This document shows, piece after piece, positions 16,865 to 25,924 of a stretch of 39,852 nucleotides of DNA. Position 1 is the first letter of the stretch. Each line of letters begins with the position of its first letter. The notes below the pieces were generated by a model. It made no database searches. It saw nothing but the letters and a program-made list of their open reading frames with translations, and was not told the DNA's origin. A program made the translations under genes and the position numbers. Origin of the DNA: Dehalococcoidia bacterium (lineage in GTDB: Bacteria > Chloroflexota > Dehalococcoidia > Dehalococcoidales > Fen-1064); contig PMMG01000139.1 in assembly GCA_003162335.1 (NCBI GenBank), forward strand, positions 1 through 39,852. Reading direction: 5' to 3'.

Positions 16865-16940
16865 TACTCGATGGGGCACAATTATGCTTATTATGTCATA
16901 TGAGAAAATAACATTCAAGATGCACAGATGTGGTACTAAC

Positions 16941-16973
16941 AATAAAGCGAGGGGAATTGCCCCTCGCTTTATT
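16941..16973. terminator. Bidirectional terminator hairpin
   Basis: A perfect 14-bp stem 'aataaagcgagggg'/'cccctcgctttatt' surrounds loop 'aattg'. It lies between the 3' end of the carboxyltransferase gene and the hicAB promoter, and the flanking A/T runs allow function in either direction. Confidence 0.8.
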
Positions 16974-16984
16974 AAAAATCGTTT

Positions 16985-17043
16985 CTATATATTCAGTATT
17001 TAGAATTTATATGAATCTTGCCGAAGGTTGATTCTTGATTATT
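16985..17043. repeat. AT-rich dispersed intergenic repeat, copy 2
   Basis: 'tttagaatttatatgaatcttg' followed by 'gattcttgattattt', parallel to the copy at 78-125. Its end overlaps the stop codon region of the carboxyltransferase gene. Confidence 0.4.
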
Positions 17044-18439
17044 TCCCGTCAGGGGACGCTATTCCATATTTTTTCTTCAGGAAGGTTAATCCGGTGATTG
17101 GGTAAATGGCAGCGATCAAGATATCCCCTTCATCCTGCGTGAAATCTTTCACCAGTGCGCGTGCGGTTTCCATTTCCGGTGGCAGCAAATCAGCCGGACG
17201 ACACTCGATGGTCTTGGCTACCTTCTTGTAATATTTCAATACCAGAGCCATTACCTCCGGGTCGATCGGCGCCGGCGGTTTGCCGTACAATCCGCAGCAG
17301 TATTCCATCACCTGCTTGGAAATCAACTTGTATCTACCCACCAGCACATTCTGGACGGCCTGCGTGCCGACGATCTGGCTGGTCGGGGTTACCAGCGGCG
17401 GATACCCCAAATCTTTTCTCACCCGCGGCATCTCTTCGTATACTTCCTTGATCCTGTGTAGAGCGTTCGACATCTTTAATTGCGAAACCAGATTAGAAAT
17501 CATTCCGCCTGGAATCTGGTGCACCAGCACTCCAGCATCGATGATTGACAATGTGGTTTGATTCAGGAACTCTTTGTACTTTGGCGCAATCGACTCAAGG
17601 TAATCGCCAACTTTTAAAATCTGGGCTAAGTCCAGGCCGGTATCTCTATCCGTCCCTTCTAAAGCCACCAGCAGTGGCTCAATCGCCGGGTGGGAAGAAC
17701 GCAAAGCAAACGGTGCCACGCAGGTATCGAGGATATCCACTCCGGCTTCCACCGCTTTCAAGCAGGACATCGACGCCATACCGCTGGAATAGTGGGTGTG
17801 CAACTGCAACGGTACATTCACAGCTTTTTTCAATGCGGAAACCAGTTTATAGGCGTCATACGGCGCGATCAGTCCGGCCATGTCCTTGATGGCGATGCTG
17901 TCAGCGCCCATTTGCTCCAGGATTTTCGCTTTATTTACATAATATTCGAGGTTGAAGACCGGACCGCCCATTTTACGCTCGGTCAACGAGTAACTGATGG
18001 CCAATTGTGCGTGTTTGCCGGCCTTTTTAATGGCTTTAACACTCGTTACCATGTTTCGCTCATCGTTTAAAGCATCGAAAACACGGAAGATATCGATCCC
18101 GACTTCGGCGGAATGCTTGACGAAAGCCTCGACAACATCATCGGCATAATGGCGGTAACCTACAAGGTTTTGCCCGCGCAATAACATCTGTAGGGGCGTA
18201 TCCGTCATCAGCTTTTTGAGTATGCGTGGTCTGTCCCACGGGTCTTCATTTAAAAAGCGGGTGGCTACATCAAAGGTTGCGCCGCCCCAGACCTCCATCG
18301 AATGGAAGCCGATTTTATTCATCTCCGGCGCGATCGGTACCATGTCTTCAGTTTTCATTCGAGTGGCGAAGATGGATTGGTGCCCATCGCGGAACGTCAC
18401 ATCGGTAATTTTAACGGGATTCTTGCCTGTTGGATTCAT
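17039..18439 (-). CDS. Pyruvate/oxaloacetate carboxyltransferase subunit (PycB/OadA type, no biotin domain)
   Basis: The 466-residue protein is the DRE-TIM metallolyase-fold carboxyltransferase that moves CO2 between carboxybiotin and pyruvate/oxaloacetate. It shows 'DVTFRDGHQSIFATRM' (metal Asp), the carbamylated lysine in 'DSIAIKDMAGL', the metal histidines in 'LQLHTHYSSGMA', and the C-terminal PYC_OADA region 'PGGMISNLVSQL'. It ends before any biotinyl AMKM domain, so a separate biotin carrier and a biotin carboxylase must be encoded elsewhere. It is a single gene behind a strong promoter and is closed by a terminator. Pyruvate carboxylase subunit B, oxaloacetate decarboxylase alpha or transcarboxylase 5S cannot be separated by sequence alone. 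Confidence 0.9.
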   Translation of the reverse strand: MNPTGKNPVKITDVTFRDGHQSIFATRMKTEDMVPIAPEMNKIGFHSMEVWGGATFDVATRFLNEDPWDRPRILKKLMTDTPLQMLLRGQNLVGYRHYADDVVEAFVKHSAEVGIDIFRVFDALNDERNMVTSVKAIKKAGKHAQLAISYSLTERKMGGPVFNLEYYVNKAKILEQMGADSIAIKDMAGLIAPYDAYKLVSALKKAVNVPLQLHTHYSSGMASMSCLKAVEAGVDILDTCVAPFALRSSHPAIEPLLVALEGTDRDTGLDLAQILKVGDYLESIAPKYKEFLNQTTLSIIDAGVLVHQIPGGMISNLVSQLKMSNALHRIKEVYEEMPRVRKDLGYPPLVTPTSQIVGTQAVQNVLVGRYKLISKQVMEYCCGLYGKPPAPIDPEVMALVLKYYKKVAKTIECRPADLLPPEMETARALVKDFTQDEGDILIAAIYPITGLTFLKKKYGIASPDGK

Positions 18440-18529
18440 CGTGCGGCACTCCCTGAGACTGTCGGTGTGGTTTGTACAAACACACTAGTCTGCTTTATTT
18501 TTTGTAAATTATAAGAACGCTCTTCACTT

Positions 18530-18559
18530 AGTATAAGAACTCCAGTAATTGATTGTCAA
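18530..18559 (-). promoter_or_regulatory. Sigma-70-type promoter of the carboxyltransferase gene
   Basis: On the minus strand, TTGACA is spaced 18 bases from TATACT. This is the best consensus promoter in the window and predicts a leader of about 80 bases. Confidence 0.7.
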
Positions 18560-18649
18560 AGCCGATAAGGAATAATTAATCATTATTGTATTCGCTGGTG
18601 AAACCTGTCCTCGAACGCTTTTCACTTTACTGAACATTGTTGAAAAATT

Positions 18650-18865
18650 CTATTGGTACCGTCTGATAAACCAATCCTGCCTGGCTCCTACCGCAAAGAG
18701 CGGCGCCACGACCAGCCAGATTGTGATCGTCACCAGCATGGCCTGCGCATAATTGATCTTCGGTAACCCGATCTGCGGCGCGAACACACCCCACAATAGC
18801 ATCAATATCAATGAACTGACAAAGAAACCGGGAATCGCTGCCAGAATTCTGAAACAACCGAACAT
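18650..18865 (-). CDS. Small two-helix membrane protein
   Basis: I set the start at the ATG at 18865 because AAAAGGAG lies 8 bases upstream; the longer track ORF lacks such a site. The 71-residue product has two hydrophobic helices, 'ILAAIPGFFVSSLILMLLWGVF' and 'AMLVTITIWLVVAPLFAV', and ends in the positively charged 'RQDWFIRRY'. No family is recognised. It stands alone between the carboxyltransferase promoter and the Isf gene. Confidence 0.7.
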   Translation of the reverse strand: MFGCFRILAAIPGFFVSSLILMLLWGVFAPQIGLPKINYAQAMLVTITIWLVVAPLFAVGARQDWFIRRYQ

Positions 18866-19073
18866 ATGAAACTCCTTTTCGGAAAATACCAATATTGAAC
18901 ATTTAAATTTTAAACAATTATTTGGACAAAATCCAAATAGCATTCCCCCGTGTATTTGCTGCGCAAAGTAAGAGTACCTTCGGGCTTTCAGCGCTCAGCA
19001 GTTAGTATCAGGCATGAGGGGTATTATGTATTAGGCTAACGGGTGAATTCATCAAATAAAGTGGGATGATTCT

Positions 19074-19739
19074 CTACTTATTCTTGCTCGCTTTCGCAAT
19101 CACCTTTTCTACCAGCGGCATCAAACGGTTTTCTATATCTACCCAATCATATGACTGTACCGGGAATATTTCTTTTTCACTTTTACTCACTGTTTTCACT
19201 GGAAAGACCACACCCGTGAGCCATTTGTCATCCAACCCTACTATATCCATCATTACCGTTTGCAGTGCATTTGCGATCGTATCCAGCACCATCTCTTTAT
19301 AGGAGTGTAACATCCATTCATCACTGCCGCCGCCATGGGCGATAATGCCCACCGGTTTCCGGTACACGACGGATTTATAGCTGTTGTCATGAAACCAATG
19401 CAAGAATACAGGTTGTTCCATTTTCTCCAGCAATATACTCAATTTGGCGGGGATTGGAGCGTAATGCGGGGACACAATGAAAACTGCGTCTGATTCGGCG
19501 ATTTTGGTGTAAATATTGTTAAAATCATCAACTGCCGCACATCTATTTGTCTTGTAGCATTTTCCGCATCCGGTGCAGGGGCTTAATTCCGCATCCACCA
19601 GCCTGATAATCTCAATCTGTGCTTCGTTTCTTTTTAGCTTCGTTTTAATGATCTTCTCAATTATTTGACAGACCAAAAAAGACGTGCTTTTATTCCCGGC
19701 GTGTTTTATGTTAGAAGCAGAAATACAAACTAATTTCAT
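19074..19739 (-). CDS. Iron-sulfur flavoprotein (Isf / NADPH-dependent FMN reductase family)
   Basis: The 221-residue protein has a flavodoxin-like FMN fold starting 'MKLVCISASNIKHAGNKSTSFLVCQI'. It carries the compact cluster motif 'CTGCGKCYKTNRC' (C55, C58, C61, C67: CX2CX2CX5C) typical of Isf proteins that bind a 4Fe-4S cluster beside FMN, followed by 'DAVFIVSPHYAPIPAKLSILLEKM'. Isf proteins reduce O2/H2O2 or shuttle electrons in anaerobes. It follows the radical SAM gene by 61 bases on the same strand, so they may be co-transcribed. The electron partner is unknown. Confidence 0.88.
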   Translation of the reverse strand: MKLVCISASNIKHAGNKSTSFLVCQIIEKIIKTKLKRNEAQIEIIRLVDAELSPCTGCGKCYKTNRCAAVDDFNNIYTKIAESDAVFIVSPHYAPIPAKLSILLEKMEQPVFLHWFHDNSYKSVVYRKPVGIIAHGGGSDEWMLHSYKEMVLDTIANALQTVMMDIVGLDDKWLTGVVFPVKTVSKSEKEIFPVQSYDWVDIENRLMPLVEKVIAKASKNK

Positions 19740-19754
19740 CTTATTTACTTAAAA

Positions 19755-19806
19755 CTCATCAATGGCTATATTTAGAATTTTGTAATTAGGATTTGTTTGA
19801 TTATTG
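19755..19806. repeat. AT-rich dispersed intergenic repeat, copy 3
   Basis: 'atttagaattttgtaattaggatttgtttgattattggcta' shares the 'tttagaattt' and 'tttgattattg' words with copies 1, 2 and 4. It occupies the gap between the Isf and radical SAM genes. Confidence 0.4.
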
Positions 19807-21324
19807 GCTATTTAATTTGGTATCCCACTTCTGATGCGCAAAGAAATCGATGTCCAGCCCCGCCTTTTCTATTGCCCGATGCCACTGCGCCAGCGAAAGT
19901 CTTTCAACATTCGCCAGAACAGCTGCCAGCCGCTCATCCCCGCGTGACAGCACTGCCTGCACCTCGCTCCATTCCAGGCTCTCATTTTTAACGCTGATGC
20001 CCCTTGCGGTCAGTTTGCTTTTCAGCAGCGATAATCGATGTTTCAATATTTCCAGCCCTGCCATACCTTCCTGTTGGAAAGGTGTGCCCGCCTTCGGCAC
20101 AAACGGCGCAATTGTCAATGTGATTCTGCTCCAGGACTGATGTTGATCAAAAATATCTTTGCATTTTGTCACTAATAAAGCAATCGATTCGATATCCTCA
20201 TCGGTCTCTTCCGGCAGGCCGATCATGAAATATAGTTTAAGCTGTTTGATTCCCTGTGCTGCCACTTTTTCCACTGCCTTTAAAATATCGTCCTCATTTA
20301 TCCGCTTGCCGATAATATCTCGCAGCCTCTGTGACCCTGCTTCCGGCGCCAACGCGACGGTATTTGTGCCACTTTCGATTACTTCTCCGAGTACAATCGG
20401 CGATAGCGGTTTTATTCTTAATGAACTGACGGATAGCTCTGCTCCCATGTCGTGCAGTTTCCCTGCCAGTTCCTCGATCCGGGGGTGGTCGGTCACTGCC
20501 GGCCCCATTAATCCCAGCCGCTTACGGTATTTTAGCCCATTTTCCGCCTGGTCTAGAAGGCTTTCCACCGAGCGAAAACGCACCGGTTTATAGCAGTTAC
20601 TGACCAGGCAAAATTTGCATCCCCAGTTGCAGCCGCGCTCCACTTCGACAAGGTACATGTTCCCCAGTTCCGTATCTCTGGTCAGCACTGTGGAATGCAC
20701 CGGGAATTTGTCCAGATCTTTGACCCATTGCCGCACCGCCGGCTGTTGCGAAAAACCCGGCACATAAACTCCGGGTAGTTTCATCAATTTCTGCTTTAAT
20801 TCCGCCCTGTTCTCAGAAGCACCTGCTTTTAATACGGGTAGCATTTCCGGTAGTATTGCTTCTGCTTCCCCGATGCAGCAACAATCGAAAAACGGCGCCA
20901 GCGGCATCGGATTAGTAGTAATGCACGGTCCACCGGCGATGAGCAGTGGATATGTTTCGTCGCGGTCTTTAGCGTATAAAGGAATGCCTGAGGCCTTTAA
21001 AATCGGCACTACATTAAAATAATCCAGTTCGTAACTTAAAGAAAAAGCCATCACGGCGAAATCGGTCAGCGGGCGCTGTGATTCCATTGCCAGCGGTAGC
21101 ACATCGGTGGAGTCCTTTGGTTCCCAGAAAACCCGCTCGCAAACGACATCGGGCTGCTCATTAATAAAACGGTAAATCGCCTGGATGCCCAGGTTGGACA
21201 TTCCGATTTTGTAGGAATTCGGATAAATTAGCGCAACAGGAAGTTTACCGCCCCAATCCTTAATGATCGTGCCCTGCTCGGCGTCAAGCCTTCTCCTGAT
21301 TTCCTTCTCTGTTCGCCATGTCAT
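19801..21324 (-). CDS. B12-binding-type radical SAM protein (TIGR03960-like)
   Basis: The 507-residue protein has an N-terminal Rossmann/B12-binding-like segment ('LPVALIYPNSYKIGMSNLGIQAIYRFIN', 'MAFSLSYELDYFNV', 'PLLIAGGPCITTNPMPLAPFFD'). The radical SAM core carries the CX3CX2C cluster motif 'GCNWGCKFC' (C232, C236, C239) and 'IKQLKLYFMIGLPEETDEDI'. It resembles the N-terminal part of TIGR03960 proteins, which often carry or neighbour a TIGR03936 domain; that part is missing here. The cobalamin-binding DxHxxG motif is not visible, so B12 binding is uncertain. It follows the TPR gene by 11 bases in an operon. The reaction is unknown. Confidence 0.82.
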   Translation of the reverse strand: MTWRTEKEIRRRLDAEQGTIIKDWGGKLPVALIYPNSYKIGMSNLGIQAIYRFINEQPDVVCERVFWEPKDSTDVLPLAMESQRPLTDFAVMAFSLSYELDYFNVVPILKASGIPLYAKDRDETYPLLIAGGPCITTNPMPLAPFFDCCCIGEAEAILPEMLPVLKAGASENRAELKQKLMKLPGVYVPGFSQQPAVRQWVKDLDKFPVHSTVLTRDTELGNMYLVEVERGCNWGCKFCLVSNCYKPVRFRSVESLLDQAENGLKYRKRLGLMGPAVTDHPRIEELAGKLHDMGAELSVSSLRIKPLSPIVLGEVIESGTNTVALAPEAGSQRLRDIIGKRINEDDILKAVEKVAAQGIKQLKLYFMIGLPEETDEDIESIALLVTKCKDIFDQHQSWSRITLTIAPFVPKAGTPFQQEGMAGLEILKHRLSLLKSKLTARGISVKNESLEWSEVQAVLSRGDERLAAVLANVERLSLAQWHRAIEKAGLDIDFFAHQKWDTKLNSQ

Positions 21325-21335
21325 AAACTACACGG

Positions 21336-22442
21336 CTACATCCTGAAATTTTGCCCCGGCGGCCGGGTCTCTCTTCCTTTGGTAGAAGACGGCGCGGTGA
21401 CGTTGTAACCGGGGTCGAGTTTTACTGCTTCCTGGAAAGCCTTGGTCGATTCCTCATGCCGTCTTGCCTGATGATATGTCATGGAAAGGTTATACCAGGC
21501 TTTGGCGAATTTCGGGTCGATTTTGACCGATTTCTCATAAGCTGCAATGGCTTCCGTATATTTCCCGGTTTTAGCCAGGATTGCGCCCTTTTGGAACCAG
21601 GCGTCCGCGTAGCCGGGGTTTATTTCAGTTGCTTCAATGAAACACCGGTAGGCTGCCATCTGTTTGGCAGACTGGATTAAAGCCATTCCTTTGTAATACC
21701 ACGCTTCCGAGTCATTCGGGTCGATTTTTATTGCTTCATCGAATATTTTTATCGCTTCGTCCTGCATTGCCAGGTCCATTAGCGCCACGCCTTTACTGGT
21801 CATTGCTTCGGTGAATTTCGAGTCGAGTTTGATCGCTTCATCATACGCTTTGATTGCATCGCCATGCTTCCCCATGTCGTCCAGCGAATTCCCCTTGTTA
21901 TTCCAGGCTTTCACATAACCGGGGTTGAGTTTGATTGCTTCCTCGTAAGCTTTGACTGCTTCTTCGTATCTGTTGAGGTTGTGCAGCGCCACTCCCTTGT
22001 TGTTCCAGACCTGTGCCGCGTTTGGATTCAGTGCCAGCGACTCATCATAGACCTTGATTGCTTCTTCGAATTTTTCCTGTTTGTGCAGAACAATCCCTTT
22101 GTTGTACCAGACATCCGGATCCTTGGGATTCAGGCGTATTGCTTCGTCGAAAGCGGTAATTGCTTCATTGAGCATGTTCATATTGTTCAGCAGCACGCCC
22201 TTGTTCAACCAGGTTTCCCAGACAGAAGGGTTAGCTTTAATGGCTTCTTCGTAGGTCTTCAGCGCCTCTTCGAACTTACCAAGCACGATCAGTGCGTTCC
22301 CCTTGTTAGTCCATGCTTCGGCTAGACCGGGGTTTATTTTTATCGCCTCATTATATGCCATGATCGCTTCCTCGAACTTGTTGTTTTCAAAATACCCCAC
22401 ACCTTTTTCGAACCACTCTTTCGCAGAAACTGTTTCTGCCAT
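21336..22442 (-). CDS. Tetratricopeptide repeat (TPR) protein
   Basis: The 368-residue protein is almost entirely made of about ten 34-residue TPR units following the pattern 'AWxNKGxAL...GKFEEAIKxYDEAIKLNP'. There is no signal peptide or membrane segment, so it is a cytoplasmic scaffold. The last 25 residues ('GYNVTAPSSTKGRETRPPGQNF') are disordered. GGGAGG precedes the ATG. It sits directly upstream of the radical SAM gene (11-base gap) and could present partners to it, but this is inference from position only. Confidence 0.93.
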   Translation of the reverse strand: MAETVSAKEWFEKGVGYFENNKFEEAIMAYNEAIKINPGLAEAWTNKGNALIVLGKFEEALKTYEEAIKANPSVWETWLNKGVLLNNMNMLNEAITAFDEAIRLNPKDPDVWYNKGIVLHKQEKFEEAIKVYDESLALNPNAAQVWNNKGVALHNLNRYEEAVKAYEEAIKLNPGYVKAWNNKGNSLDDMGKHGDAIKAYDEAIKLDSKFTEAMTSKGVALMDLAMQDEAIKIFDEAIKIDPNDSEAWYYKGMALIQSAKQMAAYRCFIEATEINPGYADAWFQKGAILAKTGKYTEAIAAYEKSVKIDPKFAKAWYNLSMTYHQARRHEESTKAFQEAVKLDPGYNVTAPSSTKGRETRPPGQNFRM

Positions 22443-22721
22443 ATCTCTACCTCCCGCCGGAAACTACCTCAAAATTACTCGCCTGTTTTGAAATTATTCA
22501 ATAACAGCCTGTAAATGTCAAGCTGTAGCCGCGACTAGAGTTCCTTTTAGTAACGGACTACGTTATGTGGTTATTTGAAATTAACGTACACATTTTTAAT
22601 ATTAATAGACACAAAAATATCAGTTCGACAAATTTAAAAAACCAACTCACCGCTAAAAACATGCTCAGTGTCTATGGCCACCACAAGAAGTTCAAGAAGG
22701 GCGCCAAGCCCGTCGTCTAAC
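22443..22721. other. Intergenic region with a short GC-biased frame
   Basis: Most of this stretch is AT-rich and empty. At 22659-22720 a short plus-strand frame, 'MLSVYGHHKKFKKGAKPVV', uses C-ending codons unlike its surroundings. It may be the tail of a lost gene. I do not recognise it. Confidence 0.3.
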
Positions 22722-22757
22722 AAAAAATCCCCCTCGCCTTTTCGGGGAGAGGGGGAT
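22722..22757 (-). terminator. Terminator of the SpoIIIAA/R3H-pdx run
   Basis: The stem 'atccccctc'/'gagggggat' reads on the minus strand into TTTTTTG. It lies 40 bases downstream of the R3H ATPase gene and would end the minus-strand pdxS-pdxT-ATPase transcript. Confidence 0.8.
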
Positions 22758-22796
22758 ATGATGGTAAGGTTCTTATTTATTTAGTATTTTCCGTCC

Positions 22797-24344
22797 TTAA
22801 ACTCTGTAAATCTGCACCCTTCTGTTCGGGTCTTTACCCGTACTGCGAGAAAACATCCCATGCCGCTCTGCCACCAGGTGCTGGAAACGCCGAATGTAAG
22901 CGCTCTGCGGACTCAATTCCACCGTGTTTTCGCCTTTCTTGATCATTTGTACGGCTTCGTTGGCGTCATCCAGCGCACTCTTGAATGATTCGTCTCTGCT
23001 TTCCGGGCGTTCCTGTTCATTTATTTCGATATGATACAGCGAACCCAGCAGCTGCTTGATCTGCACCGGTGTACCACCTTTCAGTACGTAGATCGGCAGA
23101 TTCGTCGCCTCCGCGTCTCTGATTTTCTGCGGCTTCTGGCGGTAATATTTCTTCGAGGTCACGAGCAAAGTCGCTTCTCGCAGGTCTTCGACGACTTCTA
23201 AATTTACTCCCATTTCGCCTGCTACTTCTTCCATGCGCACACGGTTGACTCCGTACAGGAAAAGCTTCGCGCTCGTGCCGTTCTTCGGCGGTGCTTTGTT
23301 GCTGCGTACCGGTCTTCTATTGTTATCGCCCGTTTCCGGCTGTAAATGTTTGATAATCAGTTCGCTGGTCACTTCATCGATTTGCCGTACTTCCAGAGCC
23401 TGCGGTTCCCCGAGTAAAATTGCGTCGACTGCTGACGCAACATCGGCATGGATCGCAACGATGTCGCGTTCCTGAATTTCGACCAGAATATCAAAGGTCG
23501 GCGCAGACATCCGTTCCAGGATCGATTTCTGGGTGCCGCGTCGTTTGGCTTCTTCGTCTCCCAGCGTGACAGATTGAATTCCGCCGATCAGATCCGCGAG
23601 GGTTGGGTTCATCATCAGGTTTTCCAGGGTGTTGCCGTGGGCGGTCGCCACCAGTTGGACGCCTCTTTCCGCGATGGTGCGCGCGGCCTGTGTTTCCAGC
23701 TGCGTGCCGATTTCATCGATGACGATGACTTCCGGCATATGGTTTTCTACTGCCTCGATCATTACTGCATGCTGCATATTGGGTGTCGTCACCTGCATAC
23801 GGCGGGCATGTCCGATCGCCGGGTGCGGGATATCGCCGTCGCCGGCAATTTCATTCGAGGTATCCACTATAATGACGCGTTTATTAAAATCATCTGCCAG
23901 TACCCGTGCCACTTCCCGCAGCATCGTGGTTTTGCCTACCCCCGGTCTGCCCAGCAACAGGATGCTTTTTCCTGTTTCTACCAGGTCTTCGATGATCTTG
24001 ATCGTACCGAAAACAGCTCTGCCAACGCGGCAGGTTAACCCGACAATTCTACCTTTGCGGTTGCGGATTGCGGAAATACGGTGCAACGTGCGTTCGATGC
24101 CGGCTCGGTTATCATCGCCAAAACTGCCGATACGGGAGATGACATATTCGATGTCCTCTTCGCTCACTTCTCTTTCGTCGAGGATGACTTCCCGGTTCAA
24201 AAAACGGGCTTCCGGTACCCTCCCCAAATCCAGCACCACCTCGATCAGTTGTTTGAAATCTTCCTGTTCCTTCAGTTTCTGGCTGGTTTGCGGCGGCAGG
24301 ATTTCCAGTAAGGCATCCAGGTCATCGGTAATTACTTTTTGCAA
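22797..24344 (-). CDS. SpoIIIAA-like AAA ATPase with C-terminal R3H domain
   Basis: The 515-residue protein has an AAA+/secretion-ATPase-like core with Walker A 'GRPGVGKTTM' (from residue 132), Walker B 'MPEVIVIDEIGT' and 'LVATAHGNTLENLM', as in SpoIIIAA/Ycf45 proteins. The C-terminal 35 residues, 'AYIRRFQHLVAERHGMFSRSTGKDPNRRVQIYRV', are an R3H single-strand nucleic-acid-binding motif (R...H). A role with RNA or ssDNA is likely, but the target is unknown. The start is TTG with GGAGGT 4 bases upstream. It follows pdxT by 21 bases and is probably co-transcribed with the vitamin B6 genes. Confidence 0.9.
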   Translation of the reverse strand: MQKVITDDLDALLEILPPQTSQKLKEQEDFKQLIEVVLDLGRVPEARFLNREVILDEREVSEEDIEYVISRIGSFGDDNRAGIERTLHRISAIRNRKGRIVGLTCRVGRAVFGTIKIIEDLVETGKSILLLGRPGVGKTTMLREVARVLADDFNKRVIIVDTSNEIAGDGDIPHPAIGHARRMQVTTPNMQHAVMIEAVENHMPEVIVIDEIGTQLETQAARTIAERGVQLVATAHGNTLENLMMNPTLADLIGGIQSVTLGDEEAKRRGTQKSILERMSAPTFDILVEIQERDIVAIHADVASAVDAILLGEPQALEVRQIDEVTSELIIKHLQPETGDNNRRPVRSNKAPPKNGTSAKLFLYGVNRVRMEEVAGEMGVNLEVVEDLREATLLVTSKKYYRQKPQKIRDAEATNLPIYVLKGGTPVQIKQLLGSLYHIEINEQERPESRDESFKSALDDANEAVQMIKKGENTVELSPQSAYIRRFQHLVAERHGMFSRSTGKDPNRRVQIYRV

Positions 24345-24365
24345 GATAACCTCCCCGTCTCCGGT

Positions 24366-24947
24366 CTATACTTTTCCGGAGACGATGTCAAGGAAATAAT
24401 GATGGAATCGTGTATCATCTGTCAACTCAGGGTGAAAGGAGCAAACCAGCAGTTTTCCTTGACGCGCGGCCACGATCGTGCCGTCAGCGAGTCTGGCCAG
24501 CACTTCCGCTGCTTTTCCCACCGACTCAATTAACGGCGCCCTGATAAAAACTCCGGTAAGCGGCTTTTTACCGATTACCGGAATATTGATCTCCGCCTCG
24601 AAGCTGTCCACCTGTCTGCCGAAGGCATTGCGGTTTACTTTGATATCCATCACACCGGTGGGTTTGACGCCGCCGCTGCTGGATAGTTCACCCGCCAGAA
24701 TAATCATTCCGGCACATGTTCCGAAGATGGGGAAGCCGTTCCTGGCCAGTTCGATGATTTTGTTCTTGAGTTTATAATGCACCATCAGTTTGGTGATAGT
24801 GGTACTTTCTCCGCCGGGAATAATTAACCCGTCCAATCCTTCCAGTTGCTGCGGAAGACGGACGGGTATGACTTCTATTTTCAGTCGTTCTAATATTGCA
24901 ATGTGTTCGGCAAAGGCTCCCTGCAGTGCAAGGACACCGATTTTCAT
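24366..24947 (-). CDS. pdxT: Pyridoxal 5'-phosphate synthase glutaminase subunit
   Basis: Hydrolyses glutamine and channels ammonia to PdxS in the DXP-independent vitamin B6 pathway. The 193-residue class I amidotransferase fold has 'LIIPGGESTTI', the catalytic cysteine C78 in 'FGTCAGMI', and the His/Glu pair in 'CSFHPELTDD'. It starts one base after the pdxS stop codon, with GAGGA overlapping the end of pdxS, so the two are translationally coupled. Length and motifs are normal. Confidence 0.97.
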   Translation of the reverse strand: MKIGVLALQGAFAEHIAILERLKIEVIPVRLPQQLEGLDGLIIPGGESTTITKLMVHYKLKNKIIELARNGFPIFGTCAGMIILAGELSSSGGVKPTGVMDIKVNRNAFGRQVDSFEAEINIPVIGKKPLTGVFIRAPLIESVGKAAEVLARLADGTIVAARQGKLLVCSFHPELTDDTRFHHYFLDIVSGKV

Positions 24948-24948
24948 G

Positions 24949-25830
24949 CTACCATCCTCGACCCGCCATCAATTGGTCCGGCGGGATCTGTTTCGCGCTC
25001 AGCCCCGGCATCGCCTCGCCCAGATTCTTGGAAACTTTGGCAATGATCTTGGCGTCCTTATAATGAGTGGTTGCCTTGACGATCGCCTTGGCCATTATCG
25101 ACGGTTTGCTCGATTTAAAAATTCCGGAGCCCACGAACACGCCGTCCGCGCCCAGCTGCATCATCAATGCGGCATCTGCGGGAGTGGCAATGCCGCCCGC
25201 GGCAAAATTAACTACCGGCAACTTTCCCGTTCTATGTATTTCAATCACTAATTCCAATGGAGCGCCCAGTTCTTTTGCTTCCGCCGGGAGTTCGTCTTCA
25301 GACATATTCACCAGCTTGCGGATTTCATCCTGCACGGTGCGCATGTGCCGCACTGCTTCCACGATGTCGCCGGTACCCGCTTCGCCCTTAGTGCGTATCA
25401 TGGCCGCGCCTTCGCTGATGCGCCGCAGAGCCTCTCCCAAATTGCGGCAGCCGCAAACAAACGGCACTTTGAAATCGTGTTTCCAGACGTGATGAGATTC
25501 ATCAGCCGGGGTTAAAACTTCAGACTCATCGATGTAATCCACACCTAATGCTTCCAATACCTGCGCTTCCACAAAATGCCCGATGCGGCACTTAGCCATT
25601 ACCGGGATTGTCACTGCTTTCATGATTGCTTCGATTACGGTTGGGTCGGACATGCGTGCCACGCCACCGGCTTTTCTGATATCGGAAGGAACTCTCTCCA
25701 GTGCCATCACGGAACATGCCCCTGCGTCCTCCGCGATTTTTGCGTGTTCCGCGGTCACTACATCCATGATCACGCCGCCCTTTAACATCTGGGCCAGCCC
25801 GACTTTCACTCTAAATGTTCCGGTTTCCAT
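24949..25830 (-). CDS. pdxS: Pyridoxal 5'-phosphate synthase lyase subunit
   Basis: Condenses ribose-5-phosphate, glyceraldehyde-3-phosphate and ammonia to PLP. The 293-residue TIM barrel has both catalytic lysines, K80 in '[10 protein letters not shown]' and K148 in '[10 protein letters not shown]', plus the highly conserved '[31 protein letters not shown]'. AGGAGA lies before the ATG. It leads the pdxS-pdxT-R3H ATPase run. Its product PLP is the cofactor of IlvE encoded elsewhere in the window. Confidence 0.98.
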   Translation of the reverse strand: METGTFRVKVGLAQMLKGGVIMDVVTAEHAKIAEDAGACSVMALERVPSDIRKAGGVARMSDPTVIEAIMKAVTIPVMAKCRIGHFVEAQVLEALGVDYIDESEVLTPADESHHVWKHDFKVPFVCGCRNLGEALRRISEGAAMIRTKGEAGTGDIVEAVRHMRTVQDEIRKLVNMSEDELPAEAKELGAPLELVIEIHRTGKLPVVNFAAGGIATPADAALMMQLGADGVFVGSGIFKSSKPSIMAKAIVKATTHYKDAKIIAKVSKNLGEAMPGLSAKQIPPDQLMAGRGW

Positions 25831-25924
25831 TTCAATCTCCTACAAGCTCAGGAAAAGTGTTTGCCCCAATCGGGACCACACAGCTATTTTACAACTGTTT
25901 ATGTGTGATTATCAAACGAGAAGT

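Noticed and set aside
16748-16942. 64-residue minus-strand ORF covering the hicAB promoter
   Set aside because: It spans the promoter and palindrome, is out of frame with the HicA-like sequence and has no recognisable content.
21864-22325. 153-residue plus-strand ORF opposite the TPR gene
   Set aside because: Its own periodicity only mirrors the TPR repeats on the other strand.
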